Assembly (NCBI RefSeq): GCF_004343075.1 | Contig: NZ_SLXP01000002.1 | Span: 496,001-560,000 of the forward strand | Direction: 5' to 3' | Length of the DNA: 64,000 nucleotides | Source: Rhodovulum marinum | Lineage (GTDB): Bacteria > Pseudomonadota > Alphaproteobacteria > Rhodobacterales > Rhodobacteraceae | In this document: in pieces, positions 9,865 to 20,239 of the stretch | Layout of the letters: each line of letters opens with the position of its first letter | Position numbering within the stretch: the first letter of the stretch is position 1 | Program-made: the position numbers and the translations under genes | The notes under the pieces: generated by a model | The model's input: the letters and a program-made list of their open reading frames with translations, nothing else | What the model was told of the DNA's origin: nothing | Databases searched by the model: none

Positions 9865-10767
9865 TCAGCTCCGCTTCAGTTTCGGGTCGAGCCCGTCACG
9901 CAGCCCGTCGCCCATCAGGTTGATCGCCAGCACCGTCACCAGGATCGCCACGCCGGGGAAGGTCACCACCCACCAGGCGCGCAGGATGAACTCCCGCGCC
10001 TCGGCCAGCATGGTGCCCCATTCCGGCGTGGGCGGCTGCGCGCCCATCCCGAGGAACCCGAGCGCCGCGGCATCGAGGATCGCGGTGGAAAACGACAGCG
10101 CCGCCTGAACGATGATCGGTGCCAGGCAATTGGGCAGGACGGTCACGAACATCAGCCGGGGCAGTTTCGCCCCCGCAACGCGCGCCGAGACCACGTAATC
10201 GCGCGTGCGTTCCGACAGCACCGAGGCGCGGGTCAGGCGCACGTAATGGGGTTGCAGCACCAGCGCGATGGCGATCATCGCGTTGGTCAGGGACGGCCCC
10301 AGGATCGCCACCAGAACCAGCGCCAGCAACAGCGACGGGAAGGCCAGGATCACGTCCATCAGCCGCATGATGATGGAATCCAGCCATTTCGGCGCGAAGC
10401 CCGCGATCAGCCCGACCAGGATACCCCCCGAGGCCGCGACCACCACCACCACGATCCCCACGAAGAACGAGAACCGCGCGCCGTGGATCAGCCGCGAAAG
10501 CATGTCCCGGCCCAGGGGATCGGTGCCCAGCGGAAAGGCCCAGTCGCCGCCCTGAACCCAGGCGGGGGGCTTGAGGATGTGGTCGCGGAACTGCTCGGTC
10601 GGGTCATAGGGCGCGAGCAGCGGCGCGAACAGCGCCACGATCACGAAGACCACGAAGACATACAGCCCGATCACCGCGCCGCGGTTCTCGCGGAAGTAAT
10701 ACCAGAACTCGGCCAGCTGGCCCTGGCGCGCGGGCGCCGTTCCTTGTGCGTCGGGTTCCGCCGTCAT
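9865..10767 (-). CDS. dppC: Dipeptide ABC transporter permease, DppC type
   Basis: Inner-membrane permease, 300 residues. The N-terminal OppC_N segment (FRENRGAVIGLYVFVVFVIV) is followed by the binding-protein-dependent permease core with the EAA-like loop ARVAGAKLPRLMFVTVLPN and several membrane helices. The ATG at 10767 overlaps the dppB stop by 4 bases. The frame is open far upstream, but starts there would run into dppB and are not credible. Confidence 0.92.
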   Translation of the reverse strand: MTAEPDAQGTAPARQGQLAEFWYYFRENRGAVIGLYVFVVFVIVALFAPLLAPYDPTEQFRDHILKPPAWVQGGDWAFPLGTDPLGRDMLSRLIHGARFSFFVGIVVVVVAASGGILVGLIAGFAPKWLDSIIMRLMDVILAFPSLLLALVLVAILGPSLTNAMIAIALVLQPHYVRLTRASVLSERTRDYVVSARVAGAKLPRLMFVTVLPNCLAPIIVQAALSFSTAILDAAALGFLGMGAQPPTPEWGTMLAEAREFILRAWWVVTFPGVAILVTVLAINLMGDGLRDGLDPKLKRS

Positions 10768-11774
10768 TTCCGCGCCCTGATCTTGGGGTTGATGAGGCCA
10801 TACAGGATGTCGACCGTCAGGTTCACGATCATCACCATCGACGCGATCAGCAGCAGGCCGCCCTGCACCACCGGGTAGTCGCGCCGATAGATGGAATCGA
10901 CCATCCACTTGCCGATGCCCGGCCAGGAAAAGATCGTCTCGGTCAGGATCGCGCCCGCCAGAAGCGTGCCGACCGACAGGCCGATCACCGTGATGACCGG
11001 GATCATCGCGTTTCTGAGGGCATGCATTCCGTTGATCCGCAGCGGCGACAGGCCCTTGGCCCGCGCGGTGCGGATGTAATCCTCGGACAAGACCTCCAGC
11101 ATGGCCGACCGGGTCTGGCGCGCGATCACCGCCAAGGGGATCGTGCCCAGCACGATCGTCGGCAGGATCAGGTGGCGCACCGCCGAGGTAAAGGCCCCGT
11201 TCTGCCCCGACAAGGCCGAGTCGATCAGCATGAAGCCGGTCACGGAATCGAAGAAATACAAAAGGTCGATGCGCCCCGACACCGGCGTCCACCCGAGGTT
11301 CCCCGAGAAGACGATGATCATCAGCAGCGCCCACCAGAAGATCGGCATCGAATAGCCGACCAGCGCGGTCGACATCAGCGCCCGGTCGAACAGCTTGCCC
11401 CGGTTGACGGCGGCGATCACGCCTGCGGGCAGGCCGATGCCGACGGCGAAGATCATCGCGCAGATCGACAGTTCCAGCGTGGCGGGGAACAGCGAGAAGA
11501 ACTCGTCCCAGACCGGCCGCTTGGTCACGTAAGAGGTGCCCAGATCGCCCTGCAACACGCCGGTCAGGTAATTCCAGAACTGCACCGGCAGCGGCTGGTC
11601 GAACCCGAACTGGCGGACCAGTTCGGCATAGCGCTCCTCGGTCAGCCCGCGTTCGCCCGCCATCACGATGATCGGGTCGCCCGGCAGCACCCGGATGAAG
11701 GCGAACGAGATCAGCGTCACCCCCAGGAAGGTGGGCAGGAAGGTCAGCAGCCGGGCAAGCAGGTAGCGGATCAT
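10764..11774 (-). CDS. dppB: Dipeptide ABC transporter permease, DppB type
   Basis: Inner-membrane permease partner of DppC, 336 residues from MIRYLLARLLTFLPTFLG. It has the typical N-terminal helix, the motif FAFIRVLPGDP, several further helices and the cytoplasmic coupling loop around RAKGLSPLRINGMHALRNA. The chosen ATG shares an ATGA with the stop of the M24 peptidase gene; the longer frame to 11822 would only run back into that gene. Confidence 0.92.
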   Translation of the reverse strand: MIRYLLARLLTFLPTFLGVTLISFAFIRVLPGDPIIVMAGERGLTEERYAELVRQFGFDQPLPVQFWNYLTGVLQGDLGTSYVTKRPVWDEFFSLFPATLELSICAMIFAVGIGLPAGVIAAVNRGKLFDRALMSTALVGYSMPIFWWALLMIIVFSGNLGWTPVSGRIDLLYFFDSVTGFMLIDSALSGQNGAFTSAVRHLILPTIVLGTIPLAVIARQTRSAMLEVLSEDYIRTARAKGLSPLRINGMHALRNAMIPVITVIGLSVGTLLAGAILTETIFSWPGIGKWMVDSIYRRDYPVVQGGLLLIASMVMIVNLTVDILYGLINPKIRARK

Positions 11775-12868
11775 CGGGCCACCACTATCAGTTCGCGGGG
11801 AAAGCCGGTCAATGACCGGCAACCGGTCTCGGTCACCAGAAGGTCGTCCTCGATCCGGACACCGAAACCGCCGACGCGGTATAGACCGGGTTCGTCGGTA
11901 AAGACCATACCCGGTTCCAGAACCTGGGGGTTGCCGCGCATGATATAGGGCGCCTCGTGCACCTCGCGGCCCAGGCCGTGGCCGGTCTTGGTGCGGATGC
12001 GGTCGGCGAAGGGCGAGGCCTCCAGCACCGAGATCACCGCGTCGTCCACGTCATGCGCGGTGACGCCGGGGCGCGTGACCTCCTGGCCGCGCAGGTTGGC
12101 GCGCAGCACCGTGTCATAGACCTGTTCGGCCTCGTCGCTGGCATGGCCCACGAAAACGGTGCGGGTGATATCGGCGCAGAACCCGCCCCAGCGTGCCCCG
12201 AAATCCAAGAGCAGCGCGTCGCCCTTCCGGATCGCGTAATCGGCCCGCGCGCTGGCATGGGGCCGGGCGGAATTGTCGCCGGCGGCCACGATGGGATGGA
12301 ACGACTGGTCCTCGGCCCCCTCGGCGAACAGCGCCTGCACCAGGAATTGTTCGACCTGTTTTTCGGTCTGGCCCGGGCGGACCTGGTCCAGCACGCGGGC
12401 CAGCGCGCGTTCGGAAATCGCGATGGCCCGTTCCAGCGCGGCGATTTCCTCGGGCGTCTTGCGGATGCGCAGGGCGGAAATCTCGCGCTCGGCATCGACG
12501 ATCTTCAGCCCCGGCCAGGCGGCGGCCAGCGCATGGTGGACGAAGACCCGCATCACCTGCCCCTCGACCGCCAGGCTGGACAGCGGCAGATGCCGCGCCA
12601 GCGCGTCGAACGCGGGCTGATAGCCATCCTGGTCGCGCCAGTCGAACACCTCGCCCGGGAACTCGACCAGGTCGAAGGACCGCAGTTCCAGGTTGGGAAC
12701 CACCGCCGCGGGCGGCCCCTCGGCGGGGATCACCACGACCAGCGGGCGTTCGTTGGTGTGAAAGCTGCGCCCGGTCATCCGGGTGAAATTGGGGCCGGGC
12801 ACGATCGCGACCGCATCCACCCCCAGCCGGGCCGCAAGCCCGGCATACTCCGCCAGTCCAGACGCCAT
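11771..12868 (-). CDS. M24 family metallopeptidase (Xaa-Pro peptidase-like)
   Basis: Cytoplasmic two-metal peptidase, 365 residues, expected to cleave peptides brought in by the neighbouring importer. The N-terminal creatinase-like domain (1-130) precedes the pita-bread domain. All five metal-ligand motifs are readable: Asp in LLLDFGA, Asp in CADITRT, His in GHGLGREVHEAP, Glu in TDEPGLY, Glu in RIEDDLLV. It sits between dppA and dppB in the operon, overlapping dppB by 4 bases. Whether it is a true Xaa-Pro dipeptidase or has another specificity cannot be decided. Confidence 0.9.
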   Translation of the reverse strand: MASGLAEYAGLAARLGVDAVAIVPGPNFTRMTGRSFHTNERPLVVVIPAEGPPAAVVPNLELRSFDLVEFPGEVFDWRDQDGYQPAFDALARHLPLSSLAVEGQVMRVFVHHALAAAWPGLKIVDAEREISALRIRKTPEEIAALERAIAISERALARVLDQVRPGQTEKQVEQFLVQALFAEGAEDQSFHPIVAAGDNSARPHASARADYAIRKGDALLLDFGARWGGFCADITRTVFVGHASDEAEQVYDTVLRANLRGQEVTRPGVTAHDVDDAVISVLEASPFADRIRTKTGHGLGREVHEAPYIMRGNPQVLEPGMVFTDEPGLYRVGGFGVRIEDDLLVTETGCRSLTGFPRELIVVAR

Positions 12869-12887
12869 GCGGAATGCCCCCTGATGG

Positions 12888-12916
12888 CGGGCGGGGCCCG
12901 GGAAAGGCCCCGCCCG
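12888..12916 (-). terminator. Strong hairpin between dppA and the M24 gene
   Basis: Perfect 11-bp GC stem (12888-12898 with 12906-12916, 7-base loop) just 3' of dppA and before the next gene of the same operon. No T-run follows, so it is more likely an mRNA-stabilising or partial-termination element that keeps binding-protein mRNA above permease mRNA. Confidence 0.6.
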
Positions 12917-12930
12917 GTTGCGTCAGGCCC

Positions 12931-14526
12931 TTACTCGGCCAGGCCGACCTCGGTGAAGATATGCCCGCCCAGCGGGTGCACCTTGTAGCCCTCGACCTCG
13001 GGGCGCACCGGCATGAACACGACCGAATGCGCGATGGTCGCCCAGGGCGCCTGCTCCTTGAAGACGACCTGCGCCTCTTCGTACAGCTTGGTGCGCTCGG
13101 CCTGGTCGGTGGTCACCTTGGCCTTCTGGATCAGGTCCTCGAACGGCTGGTGGCACCACTGCGCCCGGTTCGAGTTCTCGACCCCGTCACAGCCCAGCAG
13201 GACGGCCAGGAAGTTGTCCGGGTCGCCGTTGTCGCCGGTCCAGCCCAACAGAACCGCACCGTCGCGGTTCAGTTCGCGCGACCGGCTGAGATATTCGCCC
13301 CATTCATAGGACACGATCTCGACGTCGACGCCGACCTTGGCGAAATCCTCCTGCATCAGCTCGGCCATGCGGCGGGCATTGGGGTTATAGGGCCGCTGCA
13401 CCGGCATCGCCCAGATCTTCATCGACAGGTCCGACACGCCCTCTTCGGCCAGCATCGCCTTGGCCGCCTCGGGATCATAGGCGTCATCCTCGACGGCGTC
13501 GTTATAGGACCACATGGTCGGCGGGATCGGGTTCTTGGCGATCTGGCCCGCGCCCTGGAACACCACGTCGATGATCGCCTGCTTGTCGATCGCCATGTTC
13601 AGCGCCTTGCGCACCTTGGCGTTGTCAAAGGGCGGCTGGGTGGTGTTGTAGGCCAGGTAGCCCACGTTCAGCCCTTCCTGCTCCAGCACGTTGATGCCCT
13701 CGTCGTCCTTCATCGCCTGGATGTCGGCGGGGTTCGGATAGGGCATGATGTGGCATTCGCCGGCCTTCAGCTTCTGGTAACGCACCGACGCATCGGGCGT
13801 GATCGCGAAGACCAGGTTGTCGACCTTGGGCAAGCCGTCCTTCCAGTAATCCGCGTTCTTCTGATACCGGATCACCGCGTCCTTCTGGTAGGCGACGAAC
13901 TGGAACGGGCCGGTGCCGATGGGTTTCTGGTTCAGCATCTCGGGGGTGCCGGCGGCCATCATCGCATCGGCATATTCGGCCGACTGGATCGAGGCGAAAT
14001 CCATCGCCATGTTGGCGATGAATGGCGCCTCGGGGCGGTTGAGGACGAATTTCACCGTGTAATCATCGACTTTCTCGATGGACTTGATCAGGTCGGGCAT
14101 CGACATGCCGTCGAAATATTCCCAGGTGCCGCCCGAAACCTTGTTGTAGGGGTGGTCGTCCAGCCGCTGACGTTCGAAGGTGAAGATCACGTCATCGGCG
14201 TTGAAGTCGCGCGTCGGCGTGAAGATGTCGTTCGAGTGGAACTTGACCCCCTGGCGCAGCTTGAAGGTGTATTCCAGCCCGTCTTCCGACGCCTCGACGC
14301 TTTCGGCAAGGCCCGGAACGACGTTGGTGGTGCCGGTCTCGAATTCCATCAGCCGGTTGTAGACCGGGTGCGAGGAGGCGTCGAAGGTGGTGCCGGCGGT
14401 ATACAGCGCCGGGTCGAAGCCCTCGGGCGAGCCTTCCGAGCAATAGACCAGCGTCTGCGCGCTTGCCGCGCCCGCGCCCAGCAGTGCCACAACGCCGGCG
14501 GTGGCCATGAGTGTCCTGAATTTCAT
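12931..14526 (-). CDS. dppA: Periplasmic dipeptide-binding protein, DppA type
   Basis: Substrate-binding component of the peptide importer, SBP family 5, 531 residues. It starts MKFRTLMATAGVVALLGAG with a Sec signal and ASAQT cleavage region, preceded by a good GGGAGAT ribosome site. The mature part begins LVYCSEGSPEGFDP and contains family stretches such as TYKFKLRQGVKF-like EYTFKLRQGVKFHSND and NMAIDKQAIIDVVFQGAGQ. The frame is open to 14931, but that region belongs to the upstream gene. It is flanked on both sides by GC hairpins, a common pattern for highly expressed binding proteins. Confidence 0.94.
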   Translation of the reverse strand: MKFRTLMATAGVVALLGAGAASAQTLVYCSEGSPEGFDPALYTAGTTFDASSHPVYNRLMEFETGTTNVVPGLAESVEASEDGLEYTFKLRQGVKFHSNDIFTPTRDFNADDVIFTFERQRLDDHPYNKVSGGTWEYFDGMSMPDLIKSIEKVDDYTVKFVLNRPEAPFIANMAMDFASIQSAEYADAMMAAGTPEMLNQKPIGTGPFQFVAYQKDAVIRYQKNADYWKDGLPKVDNLVFAITPDASVRYQKLKAGECHIMPYPNPADIQAMKDDEGINVLEQEGLNVGYLAYNTTQPPFDNAKVRKALNMAIDKQAIIDVVFQGAGQIAKNPIPPTMWSYNDAVEDDAYDPEAAKAMLAEEGVSDLSMKIWAMPVQRPYNPNARRMAELMQEDFAKVGVDVEIVSYEWGEYLSRSRELNRDGAVLLGWTGDNGDPDNFLAVLLGCDGVENSNRAQWCHQPFEDLIQKAKVTTDQAERTKLYEEAQVVFKEQAPWATIAHSVVFMPVRPEVEGYKVHPLGGHIFTEVGLAE

Positions 14527-14601
14527 CGTGATCTCCCTTTGGATCTTGATGGTGTACCTGTTTTGGCCGCTCGCGGCCTCGGTCGCGTCTTGTCGTTCTG
14601 G

Positions 14602-14640
14602 GCCGGGCGATGCCCGGCAACGGCCCCGACGCGTGGGGCC
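14602..14640 (-). terminator. Two adjacent hairpins between the aminotransferase and dppA
   Basis: GCCGGGC-GAT-GCCCGGC (14602-14618) and GGCCCC-N7-GGGGCC (14622-14640) lie in the 131-base gap upstream of dppA. No T-tract. They may attenuate read-through from the aminotransferase or stabilise the 5' end of dppA mRNA. Confidence 0.5.
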
Positions 14641-14657
14641 GGAAAACGGGGGGTGGC

Positions 14658-15581
14658 TCATGCGGTGTTCTCCTGCACGAGCGCGCGGTAATGGCGGGCG
14701 ATGCGGTCCATCACGGGGCCCCGGCCGCCGTTGGTGCCGATCGCCTTGCCGTCGATATGCGAGACCGGCGTCTGGGCGCCGAACGTGCCGGTCAGGAACG
14801 CCTCGTCCGCGGCGTAAGCCTCGACCAGGGAATAGTTTTTCTCGAACACGGGGATACCCTCGCGGCGGCAGATCTCGATCACCTTGGCCCGCGTCACCCC
14901 GTTCATGCAATAGTCGCCGGTCGAGGTCCACACCTCGCCCCGGCGAACGATGAAGAAGTTGCAGGCATTGGTGGTGTTCACGAACCCGAACGGGTCCAGC
15001 ATCAGCGCCTCGTCGGCACCGGCCTGTTCGGCCTGCAGGCAGGCGATCACGCAGTTCAGCTTGGAATGGCTGTTGTATTTCGCGTCCTGACTCATCGGCA
15101 GTCCGCGCACCTGGGGCACGGTGGCCAGCCGAATTCCCTTTTTTGTCAGGGTGTTGGCGGGTTTGGAATGTTCCATGATGATGACGACGGTCGGCCCCGA
15201 ACGCGACAGCGAGGGGTGCTGGAACGGGCGCAGCTTGACGCCGCGCGTCACCATCAGGCGGCAGTGGACGTCATCGGTCATTCCGTTGGCCTCGGCGGTC
15301 AGGGTCAGCGCGTCGAGGATACCCTGACGGTCCATCCCGATATCAAGGCTGACCGCGCGGCAACTGTCGAAAAGACGGTCCATGTGTTCGTCGAAAAACG
15401 CCCATTTTCCGTTATATAGCCGCATTCCTTCCCACATGCCGTCGCCCAGCATGAAGCCGGAATCGTAGACCGAAACCATGGCCTGATCCCGCGGCAGAAG
15501 GGTGCCGTTCACGTAGATCAGGAGATCCCGGTTGCGCGGGTCGTCCTCGGCGTCATGGGTGGTGGTGCGGGTGTCGGTCAT
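14658..15581 (-). CDS. Class IV PLP aminotransferase (D-amino-acid/branched-chain type)
   Basis: 307 residues, fold-type IV PLP enzyme. Visible features: INGTLLPRDQA-like VNGTLLPRDQAMVSVYDSGF, the PLP lysine in YNSHSKLNCVIA, the Glu/cofactor region VFEKNYSLVEAYAADEAFLTGT. The family holds D-alanine aminotransferases, branched-chain aminotransferases and ADC lyases; the pattern fits an amino-acid transaminase. Its place as first gene ahead of dppA, an M24 peptidase and dppBCDF suggests use of imported peptides. Four 11-bp repeats lie 69-112 bases upstream of its ATG. Confidence 0.85.
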   Translation of the reverse strand: MTDTRTTTHDAEDDPRNRDLLIYVNGTLLPRDQAMVSVYDSGFMLGDGMWEGMRLYNGKWAFFDEHMDRLFDSCRAVSLDIGMDRQGILDALTLTAEANGMTDDVHCRLMVTRGVKLRPFQHPSLSRSGPTVVIIMEHSKPANTLTKKGIRLATVPQVRGLPMSQDAKYNSHSKLNCVIACLQAEQAGADEALMLDPFGFVNTTNACNFFIVRRGEVWTSTGDYCMNGVTRAKVIEICRREGIPVFEKNYSLVEAYAADEAFLTGTFGAQTPVSHIDGKAIGTNGGRGPVMDRIARHYRALVQENTA

Positions 15582-15649
15582 CGGGCCTTTGGCGGGTGTG
15601 TGCCGAGTCGCAGGGTATGGTTAACGGGGCGGATCGGCGGCGTCCGGGC

Positions 15650-15693
15650 GATATGAATCGCATATGAATTCCATATGACTCTCATATGAGCTT
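15650..15693. repeat. Four tandem 11-bp repeats with NATATG core
   Basis: Four consecutive 11-base units start at 15650, 15661, 15672 and 15683: GATATGAATCG, CATATGAATTC, CATATGACTCT, CATATGAGCTT. The core ATATGA is kept in all four and three have the palindrome CATATG. An 11-base step puts the sites on nearly the same helix face, as expected for cooperative regulator binding. They lie in the promoter region of the aminotransferase-dpp operon and downstream of ugpC. Confidence 0.85.
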
Positions 15694-15769
15694 TTCCCCG
15701 CCGGGGCGGGATTAACGCAGGGTGCGCCGGGCAACGGGGGGATGCAAGCGATAAGGGCCGGGGCGGCGG

Positions 15770-16770
<1,001 letters not shown>

Positions 16771-16771
<1 letters not shown>

Positions 16772-17649
16772 TACTTCTCGCTTTCCACAAGGCCGCGGAT
16801 GAACAGCCGCTGCATGCCGATGACCACCACCACGGGCGGCAGCATGGCGAGGATCGAGGTCGCCATGATGACCGGCCAGTCGGCGATGTCGTCGCCCGAC
16901 GGGAACATCTGCTTGATGCCCATCACGATGGTGTTCATCGACGGGTCGGTGGTGATGAGGAGCGGCCAGAGATACTGGTTCCAGCCATAGATGAACAGGA
17001 TCACGAAGAGCGCGGCGATATTCGTGCGGCTCATCGGCAGGAGGATATCCCGGAAGAACTGCATCGGGCGGGCGCCGTCGACGCGGGCGGCCTCGGCCAG
17101 TTCGTCGGGAACGGTCATGAAGAATTGCCGGAACAGGAAGGTGGCGGTGGCCGACGCGATCAGCGGCAGGATGAGGCCCGAATAGCTGTTCAGCATGCCG
17201 AAGCCCGCGACGACCTCATATGTCGGGACGATGCGCACCTCGACCGGCAGCATGAGCGTCAGGAAGATCAGCCAGAAGAACACCCGCCGGAACGGGAAGC
17301 GGAAATAGACGATGGCGAAGGCCGACAGGAGCGAGATGATGATCTTGCCCACCGCGATGCCGATCGCCATGACGCCGGAATTCAGCAGCATCAGCGCCAC
17401 AGGGGCGTTGATGCCCGAGACCAGCGCCTTGCGGTAATTCTCGAAGAACTGGTCGCCGGGGAGAAGCGGCATGGGCGGGCGGACGATTTCGGGCTGGCTG
17501 ACGGTCGAGGCGACGAAGGCCAGCCAGATCGGGAAGAAGATGAAGGCGACGCCGAGGATCAGCCCGGCATGGGTCAGCCACAGCCCCGCGCCGCGGCGTT
17601 CGACCATGCCGGGCGGCGGGGCTTTGCGGGTGCGGGCGGGGGCGGTCAA
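16771..17649 (-). CDS. ugpE: Glycerol-3-phosphate ABC transporter permease UgpE
   Basis: Inner-membrane permease, 292 residues, with about six helices and the EAA loop [21 protein letters not shown] keep the TTG start at 17649: it overlaps the ugpA stop (TTGA) and has GGAGGG eight bases upstream. The ATG at 17607 ([19 protein letters not shown]) aligns better with E. coli UgpE but lacks a ribosome site, so the 14 extra residues are uncertain. Confidence 0.87.
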
Positions 17650-18527
17650 TAATGCACCCTCCGCTCGATATACTTGAACTGGATGATGGTCAGGATCGAG
17701 ACCACGACCAGCAGGATCACGGATTGGGCCGCCGAAGACCCGAGGTCCTGGCCCACGAAGCCGTCGGAATAGACCTTGTAGACGAGGATGGTGGTGGCCT
17801 GTTGGGGGCCGCCGGAGGTGATGGTGTGGATCACGCCGAAGGTTTCGAAGAACGCGTAGACGATGTTGACCACCAGCAGGAAGAAGGTGGTGGGTGAGAG
17901 CAGCGGGAAGACGATGGTGCGGAACCGGGTCCAGAAGCGGGCGCCGTCGATGGCGGCGGCCTCGATCACCGATTTCGGGATCGCTTGCAGGCCCGCGAGG
18001 AAGAACAGGAAATTGTAGCTGATCCGCCCCCAGGCCGAGGCCACGACGACAAGGCCCATCGCCTCGCCCTCGTTCAACACGTGGTTCCAGTCATAGCCCA
18101 GAAGGCCCAGGTACCACGTCACAACGCCCACGCGGGTGTTGAACATGAAAAGCCACAGCACGCCCGCGACGGCGGGGGCGACGGCATAGGGCCAGATCAG
18201 AAGGGTGCGGTAGGTGCCGGACCCCTTGATCAGCCGGTCGGCGAGGACGGCGAGGTAGAGGGCGACTCCCATCGAGACCAGCGTGACGAGGGTGGAGAAG
18301 ATCGCCGTGGTGACGAAGGACGCGCGGTAATAGGGGTCGGACAGCAGGTAGTCGAAATTGCCCAGCCCCACGAAGCGCGAGGACAGCCCGAACGGGTCGG
18401 GGATGAACAGCGACTGCCAGATCGCCTGCCCTGCCGGGTAGAAGAAAAAGACCGCCGTGATGACGATCTGCGGCAGGATCAGCAGCAGGGGCAGCCAGAT
18501 GCCCTTGAAGAGAACGCGTTTTTCCAT
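17646..18527 (-). CDS. ugpA: Glycerol-3-phosphate ABC transporter permease UgpA
   Basis: Inner-membrane permease, 293 residues, starting [20 protein letters not shown]. Six hydrophobic segments and the coupling loop [20 protein letters not shown] match the UgpA/MalF permease family. Its 3' end carries the ribosome site and overlaps the ugpE start. Confidence 0.88.
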   Translation of the reverse strand: MEKRVLFKGIWLPLLLILPQIVITAVFFFYPAGQAIWQSLFIPDPFGLSSRFVGLGNFDYLLSDPYYRASFVTTAIFSTLVTLVSMGVALYLAVLADRLIKGSGTYRTLLIWPYAVAPAVAGVLWLFMFNTRVGVVTWYLGLLGYDWNHVLNEGEAMGLVVVASAWGRISYNFLFFLAGLQAIPKSVIEAAAIDGARFWTRFRTIVFPLLSPTTFFLLVVNIVYAFFETFGVIHTITSGGPQQATTILVYKVYSDGFVGQDLGSSAAQSVILLVVVSILTIIQFKYIERRVHY

Positions 18528-18539
18528 TTGCGGGCGATG

Positions 18540-18571
18540 CGCGCGCCCCGGCGCGGGGGCCGGGGCGCGCG
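18540..18571 (-). terminator. 13-bp stem between ugpB and ugpA
   Basis: Perfect stem of 13 bp (18540-18552 with 18559-18571) and a 6-base loop fill almost the whole gap between ugpB and ugpA. Without a T-tract it probably acts as a 3' stabiliser or partial terminator for ugpB mRNA, as at dppA. Confidence 0.6.
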
Positions 18572-18577
18572 GCGGGT

Positions 18578-19888
18578 TTAGCGGTTGGCCTGTTCGAAGC
18601 GGCGCAGCAACTGGTTGCCACGTTCGACGGCGGTGTTCAGCGCGGTCTGCGCGTCCTTGTCACCGGCCCAGACGGCCTCAAGCTCTTCGTCGATGATGCC
18701 GCGGATCTGGTCGAAGGAGCCAAGGCGCAGGCCCTTGGAATTCGCGGTCGGTTCCTTGGCGGTCATCTGGGTCACCGCGATATCGGTGCCGGGGTTCGCG
18801 TCATAGAAGCCCTGTTCGCGGGTCAGGTCCCCGGCGGCCTTGGTGATCGGCAGGTAGCCCGTGTCCTGGTGCCACTTGGCCTGGATTTCGGGCGAGGACA
18901 GGAAGTTGAGGAAGGCCGCGACGCCCTTGTATTCCTCGTCCGTTTGCCCCGCCATCACCCAGAGCGAGGCGCCGCCGATGATGGTGTTCCGGGGGGCCCC
19001 CTCGACGCCTTCCCAATAGGGCAGCGGGCGGACCTCGAAATCGAACTGGGCCTCGGACTTGATGCCCGCGTAGCCGGCCGAGCTTTCGGTGAACAGGGCG
19101 CATTCCCCCGCGCGGAAATTCGCGCCGCCCTCGTTGCGGCGGCCGGCGTAGATGAACTTGCCGTCCCGCGCCCAGTCGCCCATCGCCTGGATGTGCTGGA
19201 CCTGGACCGGGCCGTTGAAGGCCAGTTCCGTATCCAGCCCGGCAAAGCCGTTATCCTGCGTGGCAAACGGCACGTCGTGATAGGCGGACAGGTTTTCGAG
19301 GTGAATCCAGCTTTGCCAGGCGGTGGTCATCGGGCAGTCGCTGCCCGCCTCTTTCAGCTGGTCCAGCACCGCGCCCACCTGCTGCCAGGTCGAAAGATCG
19401 GTGTCGGGGTCGATTCCCGCCGCACTCAGCGCGTCGCGGTTGACCCAGAGGACGGGGGTGGAGGAGTTGAACGGCATCGACAGCATCTGGCCGTCGGTGG
19501 TGGTGTAATAGCCCTTGACCGAGCCGATGAAGGCGTCGGGGTCGAAGTCGGCGCCCGCGTCCTGCATCAGTTGATAGACCGGCACGATGGCGCCCTGGGC
19601 GGCCATCATGGTGGCGGTGCCGACCTCGAACACCATCAGGATGTCGGGCTGTTCGCCCGCGCGAAAGGCGGCGATGCCGGCGTTCAGCGTTTCGGAATAG
19701 TTGCCCTTGTGGGTGGCGGTCACGACATAGTCGGACTGGCTGGCGTTGAAGCTGTCGACCTGTTCGGCCACCAGTTCGCCCAGCCGCCCGGTGAAGGCGT
19801 GCCAGAACTCGATTTCCGTCTGCGCGGCCACGGGGGTGGCGGCGGCAAGGGCGCAAAGGAACGCGATCGGCGAAATGCCCGCTTTCAT
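18578..19888 (-). CDS. ugpB: Periplasmic glycerol-3-phosphate-binding protein UgpB
   Basis: SBP family 1 binding protein, 436 residues, Sec signal [23 protein letters not shown]. The mature start [25 protein letters not shown] and the segment [15 protein letters not shown] fit UgpB. First gene of ugpBAEC, with a GGAGGACTT-type ribosome site. A perfect palindrome lies about 80 bases upstream of the ATG. Confidence 0.9.
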   Translation of the reverse strand: MKAGISPIAFLCALAAATPVAAQTEIEFWHAFTGRLGELVAEQVDSFNASQSDYVVTATHKGNYSETLNAGIAAFRAGEQPDILMVFEVGTATMMAAQGAIVPVYQLMQDAGADFDPDAFIGSVKGYYTTTDGQMLSMPFNSSTPVLWVNRDALSAAGIDPDTDLSTWQQVGAVLDQLKEAGSDCPMTTAWQSWIHLENLSAYHDVPFATQDNGFAGLDTELAFNGPVQVQHIQAMGDWARDGKFIYAGRRNEGGANFRAGECALFTESSAGYAGIKSEAQFDFEVRPLPYWEGVEGAPRNTIIGGASLWVMAGQTDEEYKGVAAFLNFLSSPEIQAKWHQDTGYLPITKAAGDLTREQGFYDANPGTDIAVTQMTAKEPTANSKGLRLGSFDQIRGIIDEELEAVWAGDKDAQTALNTAVERGNQLLRRFEQANR

Positions 19889-20239
19889 GGTAAGTCCTCC
19901 CGAATGTTGTTGGACCGTTTCCGTGTCGCCGGAACACTAGCGCCCAGCGGCTTGACGGATCAATCGCTTAAGCGCCTGACGTGACGTTTTCACGACGCCC
20001 CGGGCCGGGGCGGGTCCACGGGCGCACGGGTCGAATCGCGGGGGTTGGGGGCATGTCCGGGGGCTGCATTTATTTCCGTTTCATATCATGTGCTTGCGGG
20101 AATTCCGGGGCTGAAAAAAACCTTTGATTCCGCGATTGAAATTCGCACGGTTTGACCGCATGTTTCATCGCGTCGGATCCAGCGACAGCATCGACGATTG
20201 GCGCGCGACGGCTGGCCCGACACCGGGACAAACCTCTCG
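19889..20239. other. Divergent ugpB / kamA intergenic region
   Basis: About 350 bases holding both promoters. CGCTTAAGCG at 19965-19974 is a perfect 10-bp palindrome and a plausible operator for ugp. The stretch 20060-20165 is clearly AT-richer than its surroundings and is the likely kamA promoter area. The kamA frame is open from a TTG at 20198. Confidence 0.5.

Noticed and set aside
8884-10878. 664-codon plus-strand open frame
   Set aside because: Antisense of dppD and dppC, His/Arg/Gln-rich artefact.
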